A stretch of 64,000 nt of DNA from Mimachlamys varia (taxonomy: Eukaryota > Mollusca > Bivalvia > Pectinida > Pectinidae). The stretch covers positions 35,736,688 to 35,800,687 of the forward strand of contig OX392535.1 of NCBI GenBank assembly GCA_947623455.1, written 5' to 3'. The position numbers and the translations under genes were made by a program. This document shows, in pieces, positions 35,501-44,727 of this stretch (positions are counted from its first letter, which is position 1; every line of letters begins with the position of its first letter). Below the pieces are notes generated by a model. The model was not told the DNA's origin. It was given only the letters and a program-made list of their open reading frames with translations, and made no database searches.

Positions 35501-37176
35501 TCACTATAGACAGGGAGTAGTTAGTGTCAGTATAGAGAGGGAGTCAATATAGACAGGGAGTAGTTGTTGTCAATATAGAAAGGGAGTCACTATAGACAGG
35601 GAGTAATTGTTGTCAGTATAGAGAGGACTCACTATAATAGACAGGGAGTAGTTGTTGTCAGTATAGAGTGAATCACTATAGACAGGGAGTAGTTATTGTC
35701 AATATAGAGAGGGAATCACTATAGACAGGGAGTAGTTATTGTCAATATAGAGAGGGAATCACTACAGATAGGGAGTAGTTATTGTCAGTATAGAGAGGGA
35801 GTCATTATAGACAGGGAGTAATTATTGTCAATACAGAGAGGGAGTCACCATAGACATAGTGAAGTAATTGTCAGTATAGAGAGGGAGTCAATATAGACAG
35901 GGAGTAGTTATTGTCAATATAGAGAGGGAATCACTACAGATAGGGAGTAGTTATTGTCAATATAGAGAGGGAGTCATTATAGACAGGGAGTAGTTGTCAG
36001 TATAGAAAGGGAGTCACCTTAGACAGGGAACAGTTATTGTCAGTATAGAGAGGGAGTCAATATAGACTGAAAGACATGATACATAGAGACACTTTGGACA
36101 GGGAATAGTTGTTGACAATGATTTATTATAGAGATGGAGTCACTATAAACAGGGAATAGTTATTGTCACTATAGAGAGGGAGTCACTATTGAGAGGGATA
36201 CACTTTTGACAGGATATAGTTGTCAGTAATTCATTATAGAGATGGAGACACAAAAGACTGATACCTAAATACTATTATTTGATTTTTTTTGGCAAATTAA
36301 ATTTTTTTTTTTCAATTTAGAAAATACAAAACAAATTTACACATCTGATGTTCTATTTCTCTTCCTATTCTTGAAGCTACGTCTTAATCCTCAAAATCTC
36401 ATGGTAGATGGGCATTTATCCAAAATTCTGTTAAAAACAATGTGGATACTTTTTTTCATGTATTGATATTTAAAAATATGGAAGGTTTTTTTTGTATATT
36501 GCCATAATAATATCTGTAATTTCTTTGGAATATAATTCAGTTTAGTTTATAGTTTAAACTACCAGGTTCGATATAACTAAATTTGATAAAGGCACATGAA
36601 CCACCAGATATGGTCCTATTATATTCAAATGAAGCAGTACACAATAACTTTATATTTATTTTAGTTTATTTAGTTATGAGCAACACCAAAAAAAAATGTA
36701 AAAAACAAAGTAGAATCACACAAATAAGGAAAAAGACTTGAAAGTCAGAACTTTATTCCAACTGCTTCATTGATATGTAATATATTGAAACAAGTTACCA
36801 ACGACAAAAATTTATGAAACTGAAACCATTTAATTTTATTACGATTTTGAACATCCAGCGCTAGATATGCATATGTACAAATTGCCAGAAAATATGCATA
36901 ATATGTATGAGAGAGATATGTACTTATTATGTATAATAAGTAAATAAAAGCTATTATGCAAATGCTATACCTTAATGAAGGCCTAGTTTAAGAAATCTAT
37001 TTTAAAGAATTTGAAACGGTTCATTGTTGCAATGAATGTGCTGATCATTGTATTTTCATGTGGTTGTTTTTGAGCTTGCTGCTTCAAATGCATATTAGAC
37101 TGTTGCTATGACAATTTTTTCATGTGTTTACTTTCACAGGAAGTTTCCAGACAAGGACGGAGAAAGTCAAGTGTAA
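20389..37176 (+). CDS. FAM227: FAM227-family (FWWh domain) protein, 16 coding exons
   Basis: Joining 20389-20520, 21466-21574, 21948-22091, 22833-22903, 23437-23586, 24145-24243, 24780-24884, 26318-26444, 26887-27012, 27768-28018, 29346-29387, 30167-30321, 31405-31482, 31977-32127, 34586-34608 and 37140-37176 gives 1800 nt, a 599-residue protein in one continuous frame. Hallmarks are CQFPGF (about residue 169), FWKKLFLSEASVAMMQDTFW running into FWWFFL (about 208-230), VFMAYWEAFPESR, GPGPEYERVMFNTSGRSPL (about 457-475) and a C-terminal coiled coil (about 530-580). This is the FAM227A/B family with its Pfam FWWh domain. Its biochemical role is unknown; mammalian members are reported as testis-enriched. 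The length fits FAM227A-type proteins, but I cannot decide between A and B. No signal peptide or membrane segment is seen. The 3' end is the least certain part, because alternative last exons are possible. Introns carry many MITEs and minisatellites. Confidence 0.88.
21466..21574 (+). CDS. FAM227: FAM227 coding exon 2
   Basis: Acceptor TTTCCAG; the peptide starts TEWPQRLTSEGALDLEGEI. The donor CTC|GTATCC is weak, but it is the only choice seen that keeps the frame open into exon 3 (phase 1), because the other phases meet TAA or change the family pattern. Confidence 0.75.
21692..21772. mobile_element. Mini foldback element (about 80 bp), copy 1
   Basis: ATTCACCCCTGAAGACAC on the left and ATTTCAGGGATGAATGAG on the right are inverted repeats. 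Other copies lie at about 23759-23838, 24934-24980 (short), 27622-27709 (inverted), 29067-29157 (inverted, with TTAA on both sides), 38781-38855 and 38921-39003. A relative lies at 22202-22294. Confidence 0.75.
21948..22091 (+). CDS. FAM227: FAM227 coding exon 3
   Basis: Acceptor ACGATAG; the peptide LGLNKLEDLEVRLDELEQKL is heptad-like, a likely short coiled coil. Strong donor AAAA|GTGAGT, phase 1. Confidence 0.8.
22833..22903 (+). CDS. FAM227: FAM227 coding exon 4
   Basis: Acceptor AATTTTCAG, donor ATG|GTAGGT, ending in phase 0. Encodes TFLTEMSESDAVKSHHSARG. The following intron opens with a cluster of AGGTCA half-sites. Confidence 0.75.
22906..23230. repeat. AGGTCA-rich degenerate tandem repeat in intron 4
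   Basis: More than ten AGGTCA half-sites occur in about 320 bp. Three form perfect direct repeats with one-base spacing (22924-22936, 22957-22969, 23088-23100). The surrounding unit (GGTCATGAGAGGACAATAGG) is repeated. Confidence 0.8.
23437..23586 (+). CDS. FAM227: FAM227 coding exon 5
   Basis: Fifty codons in phase 0 on both sides (TTATTTCAG | GTATGT). It carries the conserved CQFPGFRHGELIELPGQ and PPILHRVTKAQDFN segments that open the FWWh region. Confidence 0.88.
24145..24243 (+). CDS. FAM227: FAM227 coding exon 6 (FWW core)
   Basis: Thirty-three codons, phase 0 on both sides. Encodes PGFKKFWKKLFLSEASVAMM followed by QDTFWWFFLSKYD, the FWW signature that names the domain. Donor GAT|GTAAGT. 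Confidence 0.93.
24404..24779 (+). repeat. Tandem duplication of the intron 6/exon 7 junction
   Basis: A 67-68 bp unit made of TTTCAG plus the first 30 or so bases of exon 7 (CGAATAGAAGACCTTGACCT) and a spacer (GTGTGACCTTGACATTGG) is repeated five times before the true exon. Decoy acceptors end just before 24442, 24510, 24578, 24646 and 24713. Confidence 0.95.
24780..24884 (+). CDS. FAM227: FAM227 coding exon 7
   Basis: Thirty-five codons, PNRIEDLDLLFDRIADSFVG then LFTSIHTDVKDKFLA, phase 0 on both sides. Its acceptor TATTTCAG is the last of six tandem copies of the same intron/exon junction; only this copy continues in frame past LLF. Confidence 0.92.
25372..25680 (-). mobile_element. tRNA-derived SINE, minus strand, split by a MITE
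   Basis: Read on the minus strand, GGGTGGTGCAGTGG (A-box-like) near 25650-25670 and GGGGTTCGATTCC (a near-perfect B box) near 25436-25450 are separated by a 169-bp insertion. Removing it gives roughly tRNA spacing. It lies in FAM227 intron 7. Confidence 0.6.
25454..25622. mobile_element. 169-bp MITE inside the SINE, 5-bp TSD
   Basis: CAGGGTTCTCACTAA at the left and TTAATGAGAACCCTG at the right are inverted repeats with one mismatch. GGTCA flanks both sides (25449-25453 and 25623-25627). Non-coding, hAT-like by its termini. Confidence 0.8.
25715..26281. mobile_element. 567-bp TA-flanked MITE in intron 7
   Basis: The ends CAGTGCACTCCTCTTTATAT and ATTAAGTGGGGTCCACTG are imperfect inverted repeats with TA on both sides. 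It is an inverted copy of the family at 12994-13391 and has internal duplicated words (AACATGATATTAA and AAATTACATAGATTATAT, each twice or more). Confidence 0.75.
26318..26444 (+). CDS. FAM227: FAM227 coding exon 8
   Basis: Encodes VYPDCLAQAVFMAYWEAFPE, then SRSKMDEQFKQDLINTVVEW, a helical FWWh segment. Acceptor TGTACAG, donor ACAG|GTAAAA, phase 1. Confidence 0.9.
26887..27012 (+). CDS. FAM227: FAM227 coding exon 9
   Basis: Encodes LRPMPSVYKSWNVKRMEAKH and a lysine-rich continuation. Acceptor TTTGTAG; donor GACA|GTCAGT is non-consensus at +3 but frame-consistent with exon 10. Confidence 0.82.
27768..28018 (+). CDS. FAM227: FAM227 coding exon 10
   Basis: The longest exon. MKLSLDIDSFNKLIDKIWGV is followed by a Ser/Thr/Asn-rich linker and a basic end (GTPRRKPKE). 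It is GC-richer than its introns. Donor GAG|GTAAGA, phase 0. Confidence 0.88.
28042..28366. mobile_element. MITE with about 50-bp TIRs in intron 10
   Basis: Left CTTGATATCTAGGGGTTACA and right GTAACCCCTGGATATCGAGG are the outer parts of long inverted repeats that run to CTCTACACCCCTGGAA on one side and TTCCAGGGGTGTAGAG on the other. This complete copy defines the family truncated at 16144. Confidence 0.85.
28430..28803. mobile_element. Second, more decayed MITE of the same family
   Basis: Left ATGATATCCAGGGGTTAGG, right CATAACCCCTGCATATTGAG. It shares internal words with the copies at 16144 and 28042. Its interior contains GATTGTACATGTATTACAC, similar to the start of the 19-bp satellite at 16376. 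Confidence 0.75.
29346..29387 (+). CDS. FAM227: FAM227 coding exon 11 (42-nt micro-exon, possibly optional)
   Basis: Fourteen codons YDYPGICIKRGGLL between acceptor GTGTTTAG and a consensus donor CTG|GTGAGT, phase 0 on both sides. Skipping it also preserves the frame, so it may be alternatively spliced. Confidence 0.55.
29426..29812. mobile_element. Possible mariner-like MITE in intron 11
   Basis: CAGTTAAACCTCATTTATCC on the left and GTCCAGATTTATGAGGTTGT on the right are imperfect inverted repeats. An A-rich tract lies at about 29470-29500. The target duplication is unclear. Confidence 0.4.
30167..30321 (+). CDS. FAM227: FAM227 coding exon 12
   Basis: Encodes SHQIGPGPEYERVMFNTSGR, then SPLISHFLHMRQLKDFHQPG and VRRTEIVGLP, highly family-like. 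No GT donor fits the frame. The exon ends just before ATATCCTTTT, a U12-type AT-AC donor, leaving two bases (CC) of a proline codon. Confidence 0.9.
30416..30566. repeat. 16-bp tandem repeat in the U12 intron
   Basis: About ten copies of GAATTTGCCCTGTCTT with variants (GAATATGCC, GCTCTG). Confidence 0.85.
30883..31262 (-). repeat. Interspersed repeat inside the U12 intron
   Basis: It runs from TTAGGTCACCTGAGACG to GGCCCGTGGGCCTCTTGCTT, the reverse-orientation counterpart of the element ends at 1178-2234. No ORF. Confidence 0.55.
31405..31482 (+). CDS. FAM227: FAM227 coding exon 13
   Basis: Entered from the AT-AC intron. Encodes KQGPTYKQLIQNSLAMSDAL then KKEYQK, ending at donor CAAAA|GTAAGT in phase 2. 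Confidence 0.88.
31977..32127 (+). CDS. FAM227: FAM227 coding exon 14 (coiled coil)
   Basis: Encodes ICDQTHQEIMELERKQRDTN followed by REINDLKRELMLTKDPYHLK and ILSERILGLR, a strongly charged heptad pattern. Acceptor TATTGTAG, donor CGA|GTGAGT, phase 0. The last exon supported by obvious family-like sequence. Confidence 0.9.
32350..32532. mobile_element. 183-bp mariner/pogo-like MITE in intron 14
   Basis: Left CAATAAAACCTTGATATAAT and right GTATAACAAGGTTTCACTG are imperfect inverted repeats flanked by TA. Its right terminus closely resembles part of the 42-bp minisatellite unit at 48.4 kb. Confidence 0.65.
34586..34608 (+). CDS. FAM227: FAM227 coding exon 15 (23 nt, tandem acceptor)
   Basis: A tiny exon between TTTTCAG and a consensus donor CTT|GTAAGT. 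The acceptor is CAGAG, so splicing can occur after CAG (23 nt, reads RNGSVEDL) or after CAGAG (21 nt, reads KRFRRGL). The two choices put exon 16 in different frames. Confidence 0.5.
35162..36250. repeat. About 43-bp minisatellite in intron 15
   Basis: About two dozen units built from TATAGAGAGGGAGTCACTAT followed by AGACAGGGAGTAGTT and GTTGTCA. Length variants occur throughout. Non-coding. Confidence 0.9.
37140..37176 (+). CDS. FAM227: FAM227 coding exon 16 with stop
   Basis: Acceptor CTTTCACAG. After the 23-nt form of exon 15 it reads KFPDKDGESQV and stops at TAA (37174-37176). In the other frame it reads EVSRQGRRKSS up to a donor GTAAAA at 37173, which could join the exon at 41538. AATAAA at 38236-38241 is a possible polyadenylation signal for the short form. 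Confidence 0.5.
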
Positions 37177-38241
37177 AAATACATTTTATACCTTCTCTAC
37201 TTAACTCAACGCACAAATGTGTTTCTTCTCACCCAATTACCTCCCTTGTGTTTATATCAGTTATCTCCCCTTGCGTTTTCACAGAGTTATTTCTGTATGT
37301 GTTCTTGCTCTCGTCCATTTATCATGAGTTGTGTTAAATCATAAAGCTGTCTCTCTTTCTTTATCACAATTAAACACCCCACTACATAACACGTTCTATG
37401 TAAACAGGTTTACAAATTACTAGCTAAATTAATAGATTACCATATTAAAACCTTTTGTTTTCCCTGATATATACACTAAATTCATTCCGAGGACACTTCA
37501 GAAAAAATTCAACAGATGAATGAAATTAAAATATTTTGTCATGCAAAATTCTGATTTAGAAGAAATTTAAAATTACTCAATTTTAGTTTAATGATAGGCT
37601 AATTTATATGTCAAGATTTCAAATCATTAACCATTTGACTTTTATTTTACAACATTCACTGCCTAACAGAAATACATGTTCTTTGCAGGATTTTAAATAG
37701 ACATTTGTAATTTTAATTAAGGCTACTTTAGGTTACAACATTTCTGTTCGTGTTGTAATAATATTTGACGCCTATCTACGGAAATGTTTTTCATCAAAAC
37801 AACTCTCTTTGTGTTCACAAAGCTAATTTACAAGTAAACTTCATTTTTGTTACCAATTTTCTCCCATGCTTTAAATTTCCACTGAATTGTCTCCCCTGTT
37901 TTTATCTCCCTTTGTTCTATTATCTCCCCTTGCTATGTTATCCCCTTTGTTGGTTGCATGTTCAGCTATATGTTTGCATGTCTTCTATTTAGAGTCTGTG
38001 TGCCTATTATATTTCCCCATAAAGTTTTACCTAAACAACCCACTCAATTCTTATAGAAATCAAAATTAACAAAACTTTAATAAGTTTATGGAGTAATTTT
38101 AGGTTATAAAATGTCATGTTCAAGATTGTGATTGTCATAATTTCAAATAAGCTTATAAGGAAGTATTTGATTAAATTTAAGTTGTCTATATGTAATTAAA
38201 ACTCAATGTGTGAAAATGTGAAAAAAATATTCAAAAATAAA

Positions 38242-40738
38242 TTGAAAAAACTCTTGTTTTTAAATAATTTATTATTCAAAGTGGATCGTCCTTACTAATC
38301 ACATTCATTTTCGCCCACATACTGGGTCGCTTTTACATATTGGTATGCTGCGCTGAGCTCATTAAAGTTCTTAAACACTACAATTATGATTGTAACCCCT
38401 TTAAGTAAAATTTAGCAGTATGTTATGATAATACAAACATATCCCTATAAAAGGGATTAAAAACAAGCCAGAATTAGAAATACTACAGTTGTATTTTGGG
38501 TTTGAGGAGAAAGTTTAAACATTGTGATAAGGATACTTTTGTGTCTGTTCTATGTGATCTTTCATTTTCTGATTCATCTAACAAGTACTACCTACGAGTA
38601 TATTGTACCTTCTGATAAAAATTAAGTGAGAATTATTTGAAATAAGTGAGAATTATTTGAAATAAGTGAGAATTATTTAAATAAGTGAAATAGGGTTTAG
38701 ATATGTGAGAAAGAAGCTTTCATTGTGTTTCTGCAGCTTGAATTTCTACTGCTACAAAAAGTCTATCTTAGAACTCAATGATTCACCCCCGAAGACACAT
38801 TTGAACTCTTCCAATTCAATAGTTGGAATAGTACATTATGAAATTTCAGGGGTGCAGCTTCTGTAAACTTCTATAAATGATGTGAATGATATAAGTTGTT
38901 CAATAGTCTCATTTAAGTTCATTCACCCCCAAAGACACATTTGTACTCTTCCAGTTCAAATGTTGGGAAAGTTTATTATGAAATTTCAGGGATGGTTAAG
39001 TTAAAGCTTTGTTAGCTTAAGAACATAAAATGGTTTGTTTGCTTGTGAATATATTTTAAATACTGTGATATTCCTTCTGGCTAAAACTGTTTTTTTTTGG
39101 TAGAAAATTAAAGTTATTATTCTTGATAAGAAAAAATGAATATATTATGAGGAATGCAAAGATAATACTTTGTGAATATTAATAAATAACTTGCTAATTT
39201 CAAGTTAACTATGCTTGTAACAAAAATAAAAAAATAACTAAGGAAAAAAGCAATGCTAGCATTATTCTCATTACTGTCTGAAATATTGTACAAATAATTG
39301 TTGGTATACTTATTCATAATTTCTAGATTAAAGATTTTTCTTTATTAGGTAAAATGTGTGCATGGCATTTTATAGAACACACAATACATAGCATGTCATA
39401 GTTTAACTAAGTGTTTTAGAAATTCATTTTATATTAGTCACCAAAACAAATAAAATGAAATTGATATCTTCTTTATGTTTTTATGCAAAAGAAAATAAAT
39501 ATATTTTCGATGTAATTTTAACCATTTCATGTAATTCCAATGATATTAAAAATGATATTTACAAATGTCATGTTATCTACCTCAAATGAAAGTCCTCACT
39601 CAATCAATATTATCATAAGTCATTTTACATATTTATGTGAGATTTGCACAATTGACATTGATATCAACAAGATTATTACAAAACTACATGAAATCTACAT
39701 CTCTGTGAATGTCTATTACGCAGACCTGTTTCAATTTCGTGCAATTTACAAGGATCTGAACAAAGATATCTACAAATCGTATTATGCTCACAAACACTGC
39801 ATGTTTGTTACATGATAGAAAAGTTTGCCATGAAGATATCATCTAGCAGACTTTCGACAGCAAATGTTGCAAAAAAAAACAACCTATTACTGACAAAAAC
39901 CTCCATTACTTAACAAATGGCTGCACAATGTGTTTGTAAATCAGACTTTGTCTGATCTTCACTCGAAATAAATTAGCTTCTATATCAAATCTGACAACTG
40001 CCAGACGGAATATTACGTGGAAAGAAATTAGGACAAGGTCTAATTATAGCCGTGATGTAGCCTATACATGCCAAGATCTAGGTTTAAAAAAAATGTGTAA
40101 GATATACACAATTATACAGAACTGTAAAAAAAATGTAGGTCGTGTTTATATAATATAACTATGTGTGAAGATCAATTTCAGAAAGTTTGCCACAATATCA
40201 TAAAAACATCCCGTCGCAGAATTCTGAAATGCTGGCATTCATTTGGTTTTCATTATAGCAGAAAATTTTAGTCTGACACGGTGCTATATTCACTTACAGG
40301 TGTTACCATGGTGATACCTTTCTCTCATCTGTAAAATGCCACCCTAGTCTTAAATAGTTTTTGAAATATGCTTCTGTCTCAAATAAGAATGTCAAATTTT
40401 TTTAAGAAACCATTCAGCTCCGTGTCAAATTTGATATCTGCCCTCACCACTCAAAACCTGTTTGGTTGTAGTAAAATCGACTTCATTGCAGGATTAGTTA
40501 AAGATGCTGATTTTCAGCTGTTAGCTTTGATCATAGGTACTCCATGCTAATTGATAAGATCAAAAAGATTTTTTTTTTCTTATAAATTTTCATTTAATAT
40601 TCAATTTAATACACCCCAAATTGCTAGGTAAATACATTTGTTAAATTTGTTTTGTTTTTTTGTTCTTAAATTTTACAGATTTTTTCAAGATGAAACTATT
40701 TATTCTTTCAAAAACATAATATTTTACATGTATAAATC
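38242..40738. other. Long AT-rich non-coding stretch before the alternative last exon
   Basis: It contains two mini foldback copies (38781-38855, 38921-39003) and three copies of a 20-bp unit (AATAAGTGAGAATTATTTGA) at about 38625-38695. No exon was recognised. Confidence 0.5.
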
Positions 40739-40742
40739 TTAA

Positions 40743-41086
40743 AGGCCCAATATACGTAACTTTCGGCAAAACTTGAAGCGAAAATCAAGCCTAATACCTT
40801 TTTATATTTATAGATTTTGTTAAGATTAACTGATATCAATATTCAAGATGAATTCTTACGCGGTTACCGGTACAGCAGCAGGTGAAACTGAACTGTCTTT
40901 TAACGTCGGTTTGTTTTTAAAGTGGGACCCACCTGAGTTATTTTCAATTCTTTGGATTTTCCTGTCAAGAGTTTCTTGTTAGTTATCGGCCAGGTTTACT
41001 TCGTTTCATGCTTATTTTTGCATGGTTATCAACTGGATATTTTTTCAGAATTATGAAAAATTTTCTGAAGTACGTATATTGGGCCT
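40743..41086. mobile_element. 344-bp TTAA-flanked MITE, copy A
   Basis: AGGCCCAATATACGTA and TACGTATATTGGGCCT are perfect 16-bp inverted repeats with TTAA on both sides (40739-40742, 41087-41090). TTAA duplication is typical of piggyBac and Kolobok elements. No ORF. Confidence 0.88.
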
Positions 41087-41419
41087 TTAAGTGTAATTTT
41101 GAACATAGTAATCAGGATCATATCTTGGCAAGGAGTACCTAAATGTAAAAATTGTATACATTGATATTTTGCTGTCATAAAATCCTTGTTTTTAATTTAC
41201 TTGCTACTTAGAAAACGATATCGTAGCCAGTGTACTTCATGCATGTATGATAAATTATAGAGAGTAATACTACTTACATTGTACAATATTGATATAGGTC
41301 AGTAAATCAGAGCGAGGCTTTATAAATTTAATATCATTTAGGCCTAAATAACATTCGATTTTGACTTAGTCAAAAGAAATTAAATGGTAAACTATACATG
41401 TACTAGAATTTACCTTGAT

Positions 41420-41530
41420 ATTGCATTATTTACCTGTACTTACCTGTATTTACCTGTACTTACCTGTATTTAGTTGTGCTTACCTGTATTTACCTGTGAT
41501 TACCTTATTTACCTGTACTTACCTGTACTC
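41420..41530. repeat. Short TTACCTGTA tandem repeat before an acceptor
   Basis: About ten imperfect copies of a 10-11 bp unit (TTACCTGTACT / TTACCTGTATT) end immediately upstream of the acceptor of the alternative last exon. Confidence 0.8.
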
Positions 41531-41537
41531 ATTACAG

Positions 41538-41615
41538 GATAGGGAACGAGAACTAACCCTACTGGATGGAGATGGAGATGGCAGTATCCATGGAGACGAT
41601 GAAAGCAAAAATTGA
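41538..41615 (+). CDS. FAM227: Alternative FAM227 last exon
   Basis: After acceptor ACTCATTACAG the frame reads DRERELTLLDGDGDGSIHGD then DESKN and TGA. It is compatible in phase 0 with exon 14 directly (about 605 aa) or with the alternate frame of exon 16. The acidic, non-repetitive peptide is protein-like. A possible AATAAA lies at 42931-42936. Without transcripts I cannot tell which 3' end is used. Confidence 0.45.
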   Translation, partial: DRERELTLLDGDGDGSIHGDDESKN

Positions 41616-42977
41616 TGAGGTTTCTAGGAGTGGTGCATTGATGTCAAAAAACTGCTGCGAATATTAATTTCTGGAATTTTGGGAATATTTCTTCCTGGAA
41701 ACTACATGTGGTAGAGAATTTCTTTCTGAAGAAGTAATATGGTTGAGAATAATTTTCTTGGGGCAAAATGCTGTTGAAAATTTCATACCAGGAAAAGACT
41801 ATGAAACAGCAAAGAAATTGAGCTCAAGAAAAGATGCTGTTGAAAATTTTTCTGACAGCAAATTTCTTAAAAAAAGAGTTCATTTTAGGAAACTGACTAT
41901 TGTTGAGAAATACCGTAGGTTTCGAAAGAAAAATAAACGAAGAAAACTTTTGCTGTGTGTAAAACACATTGAGGAACTCATCTCTTTCTCTGAGGATAAA
42001 ATTCTTCAGAATCTATCCCTGAGGGCAAAGTATTGTGAGAGATCTCTTTTGGATGTTGTGGTCCTAGATTTAAAATACTAGTATACTGTAAGGAATTTCT
42101 TTCTTAAACCCTTTCAGAACTGTTTCTCCTAGATTAACTCAAGTTGGAAATTTTCCCTTGATCAAAAATAGTGCCAAGATACAAGCTACCGTTGAGAATT
42201 TCCTCCTTGTATTAGCAAGCTACAGATAATTCTTTCTGTGCCCAGTTGTTCAAAAAGTGATAAGCTTAGGCAGTGATTATTGAACATTTTAATTCTTCTG
42301 TAACTTGAAAACCAAACTATTGAATTACAAATGTAGTTAAACTTTCCAGATATCAAATATCTAGTACAATGAATTTACACCCAAAATTGTGGGATTGCAC
42401 CATGTATATTAACAGAACTATTAAAGGTTGAAAAAATGTCATTAAACAGTGATTAAAGCTTGCAGGGATGATTCTAGCTTTTAAAACCTATGGGAGAATT
42501 TGAGGAATTTTATGGGATCAGTAAAATATCTATGACATTTTTCTATACAAAGTAATGTAATTTTGAACTTTGAATGAAATTTTCAGGGGGTGAAAATGGG
42601 AAAAAATACCAAAAACTCGCCCCAAAGTGATCTCTGAGCTAGGTATCTTTGAACAACTGGACACAGAAAGAATAATCTGGACACAAATTATTGCTGAAAA
42701 GAATTATCTCCCTTGGAGCAAAAAAAATCTGTCATCCAAGCACTGGCGAGATATGAGAGAAAAAGATTTACTTTCCTCAGTGCTGAGAGGGCCTTAATTT
42801 TTATTTGCGGGGACAGAATACTGATGAGCATTTATTTTTTAAAGACAAGATATCATATATGCTGGTTATTTGTTAATAGATGAATATGTTTTATATTTAT
42901 GTTAATATTATGGATTTAACATTTTATAGTAATAAATATAGTTTGAAATGTGGATAGAGTGATTTATGTGAGGATGT
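41616..42977. other. Probable 3' UTR or downstream non-coding DNA
   Basis: The 112-codon ORF at 41743-42081 lies here. It is built from decayed repeats of GTTGAGAATTTC / GTTGAAAATTT and has no domain, so I treat it as non-coding. AATAAA is present at 42931-42936. Confidence 0.45.
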
Positions 42978-43165
42978 GAGAGAATGATAAAGAGAGATAG
43001 AGAGAGAGAGGGAGAACAGAGTAGAGTATGTGTTGAAGGGGGGATAAGAAAGAGGATGAAAGGAAGGGAAACAATGGGGAGAAGGACAGAAGGAAGGAAG
43101 GAGTTAGCGAGCGAAAGAGAAGAGAGTGTGAGAGCAAATCTGGAGAGAAAAAACGGAAAGAAAGA
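42978..43165. repeat. Purine-rich (GA) tract
   Basis: Nearly 190 bases are dominated by A and G on the + strand (GAGAGATAGAGAGAGAGAGG and similar), which could form triplex DNA. ORFs on both strands here are compositional artefacts. Confidence 0.75.
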
Positions 43166-44727
43166 CAAAATAAATTGTGTTGTAAAACGTGAACTTCTTA
43201 CGTTGTTTTTACTGCATGTAAACACAATCTGCTAACAGTTAATTAACAGTTAAATCTAATTTTATCCTGCTGTTGATTACATTTCCGAAATTAACAATCT
43301 TACCTTATTCTTAAAAGTACATAGAACGAAATAAAACTGTGTTTGTGAAGTTGATTTTGAAAAACGTCTTCGTAAGGGTGTAAACATTTCGTGAAACCAT
43401 TAAGAATGAAGATAATTAGTGGAAATAACTTTGTAATTGAGTCGTTGTGATGGAAAGACGAAAATAGGGAAGTAGCTACGTGCGTGACGTCTCCAAAACG
43501 AAAAGCCCTCCTGATAATTCTAAAAAAAATACGTCGATGTATGGTTTGAACGTATTAGCATTTTGAAGCCCTTTACATGACGTCTTCAGAAAAGAACGGT
43601 TATATCCGGAACATCAGAAACCACGGCGATAAATCCAAGGAACTTCTGGAGTGTCCATAATAATTAAGTCCCAGGCTGTTGGAAACTTTCCGAAAATATT
43701 CCGATAATTGTTTTTTTTTTTTAAATGAACCTAGCAGATCGGCAATGATAAACAGTGTAATGAAATATTTTTAACATAAGTGTTAATTTATTCAATATAT
43801 ATAGAATAACTTCATCTTGATTGATACCTTTATGTATATAGCGCCATTGTTCTGCCTGTCTGTTAGGTTTTGTTTTTTCTCTCGATTTTTGCATATATTT
43901 TGTTTATACGTGTTGGATTGTATAAGTAACGTAAATTTGTTTTGGTCACGAAATCAGCCACTTAGATCAATAATAGCTCTCATCCATCTTCTATTTGAAA
44001 AAAAAAACATCGCCGACATTTTGAAAATATTCCTTTTTGAAACTTGTTATGCATTTCCTAGTTTAAAACGCAAAGAGTAAAAAAAATATATCTCCGTTCC
44101 GTTTTTGTGTGTAAAATTTCTCAACATTCCAAAACTTTTTATGAATGATGGATTGCTAAGAAGCTTTTGAATAGTTGTGAAAATGAATATTTCACCAGGT
44201 TTTGTTCCACAGTGTATTTCAAGTGAGCAATGAAAGTAGTGACATTTCTGCACTGATGTAATTTAAATGTGGCTCAACAAGCCGCCATTAATGGATGCAC
44301 CTCTAAAACTGCTCGCTTCCTACATAATGGTTAGTTATGAGCGTCTAAGACAGGTTGGCATATTGCGGACAAGTCTTATTCGATTACAGGATTAAAACTG
44401 TTGTTTAGATATTCATTAGTTGAGTGATGATGTGGTGTAATTTTTTCTATCGTGGAGTTTTTGTAGTAACGCCGCGTAAGAAAAATCCTGAATAATTCAA
44501 TCGTACAAATCCCACGTTGCTGAAAATGTGAGTCAATAAGTGAACGCGAGAATCTATTCCAACGTTCGGAGAGAAATGTTTTGTCTCGACTTTTGCTACA
44601 ACCGAATGCGGGTTTTTTTATTGTGTTTATATATATACATGAACTACCTGATACGTTGCTATGGAATCGCTTGCTATCCTACATCAGATATCTAAAAGAT
44701 AATTTGCCATGTAAACTCGCAGGTTAA
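43166..44727. other. Gene-free stretch
   Basis: AT-rich DNA with short domain-less ORFs; nothing recognised. Confidence 0.4.

Noticed and set aside
41743..42081. 112-codon ORF after the alternative last exon
   Set aside because: Built from decayed GTTGAGAATTTC repeats; no domain; no suitable splice context.
42908..43235. ORFs of 83 and 105 codons on opposite strands
   Set aside because: Produced by the purine tract composition (Arg/Glu-rich one way, Ser/Leu-rich the other).
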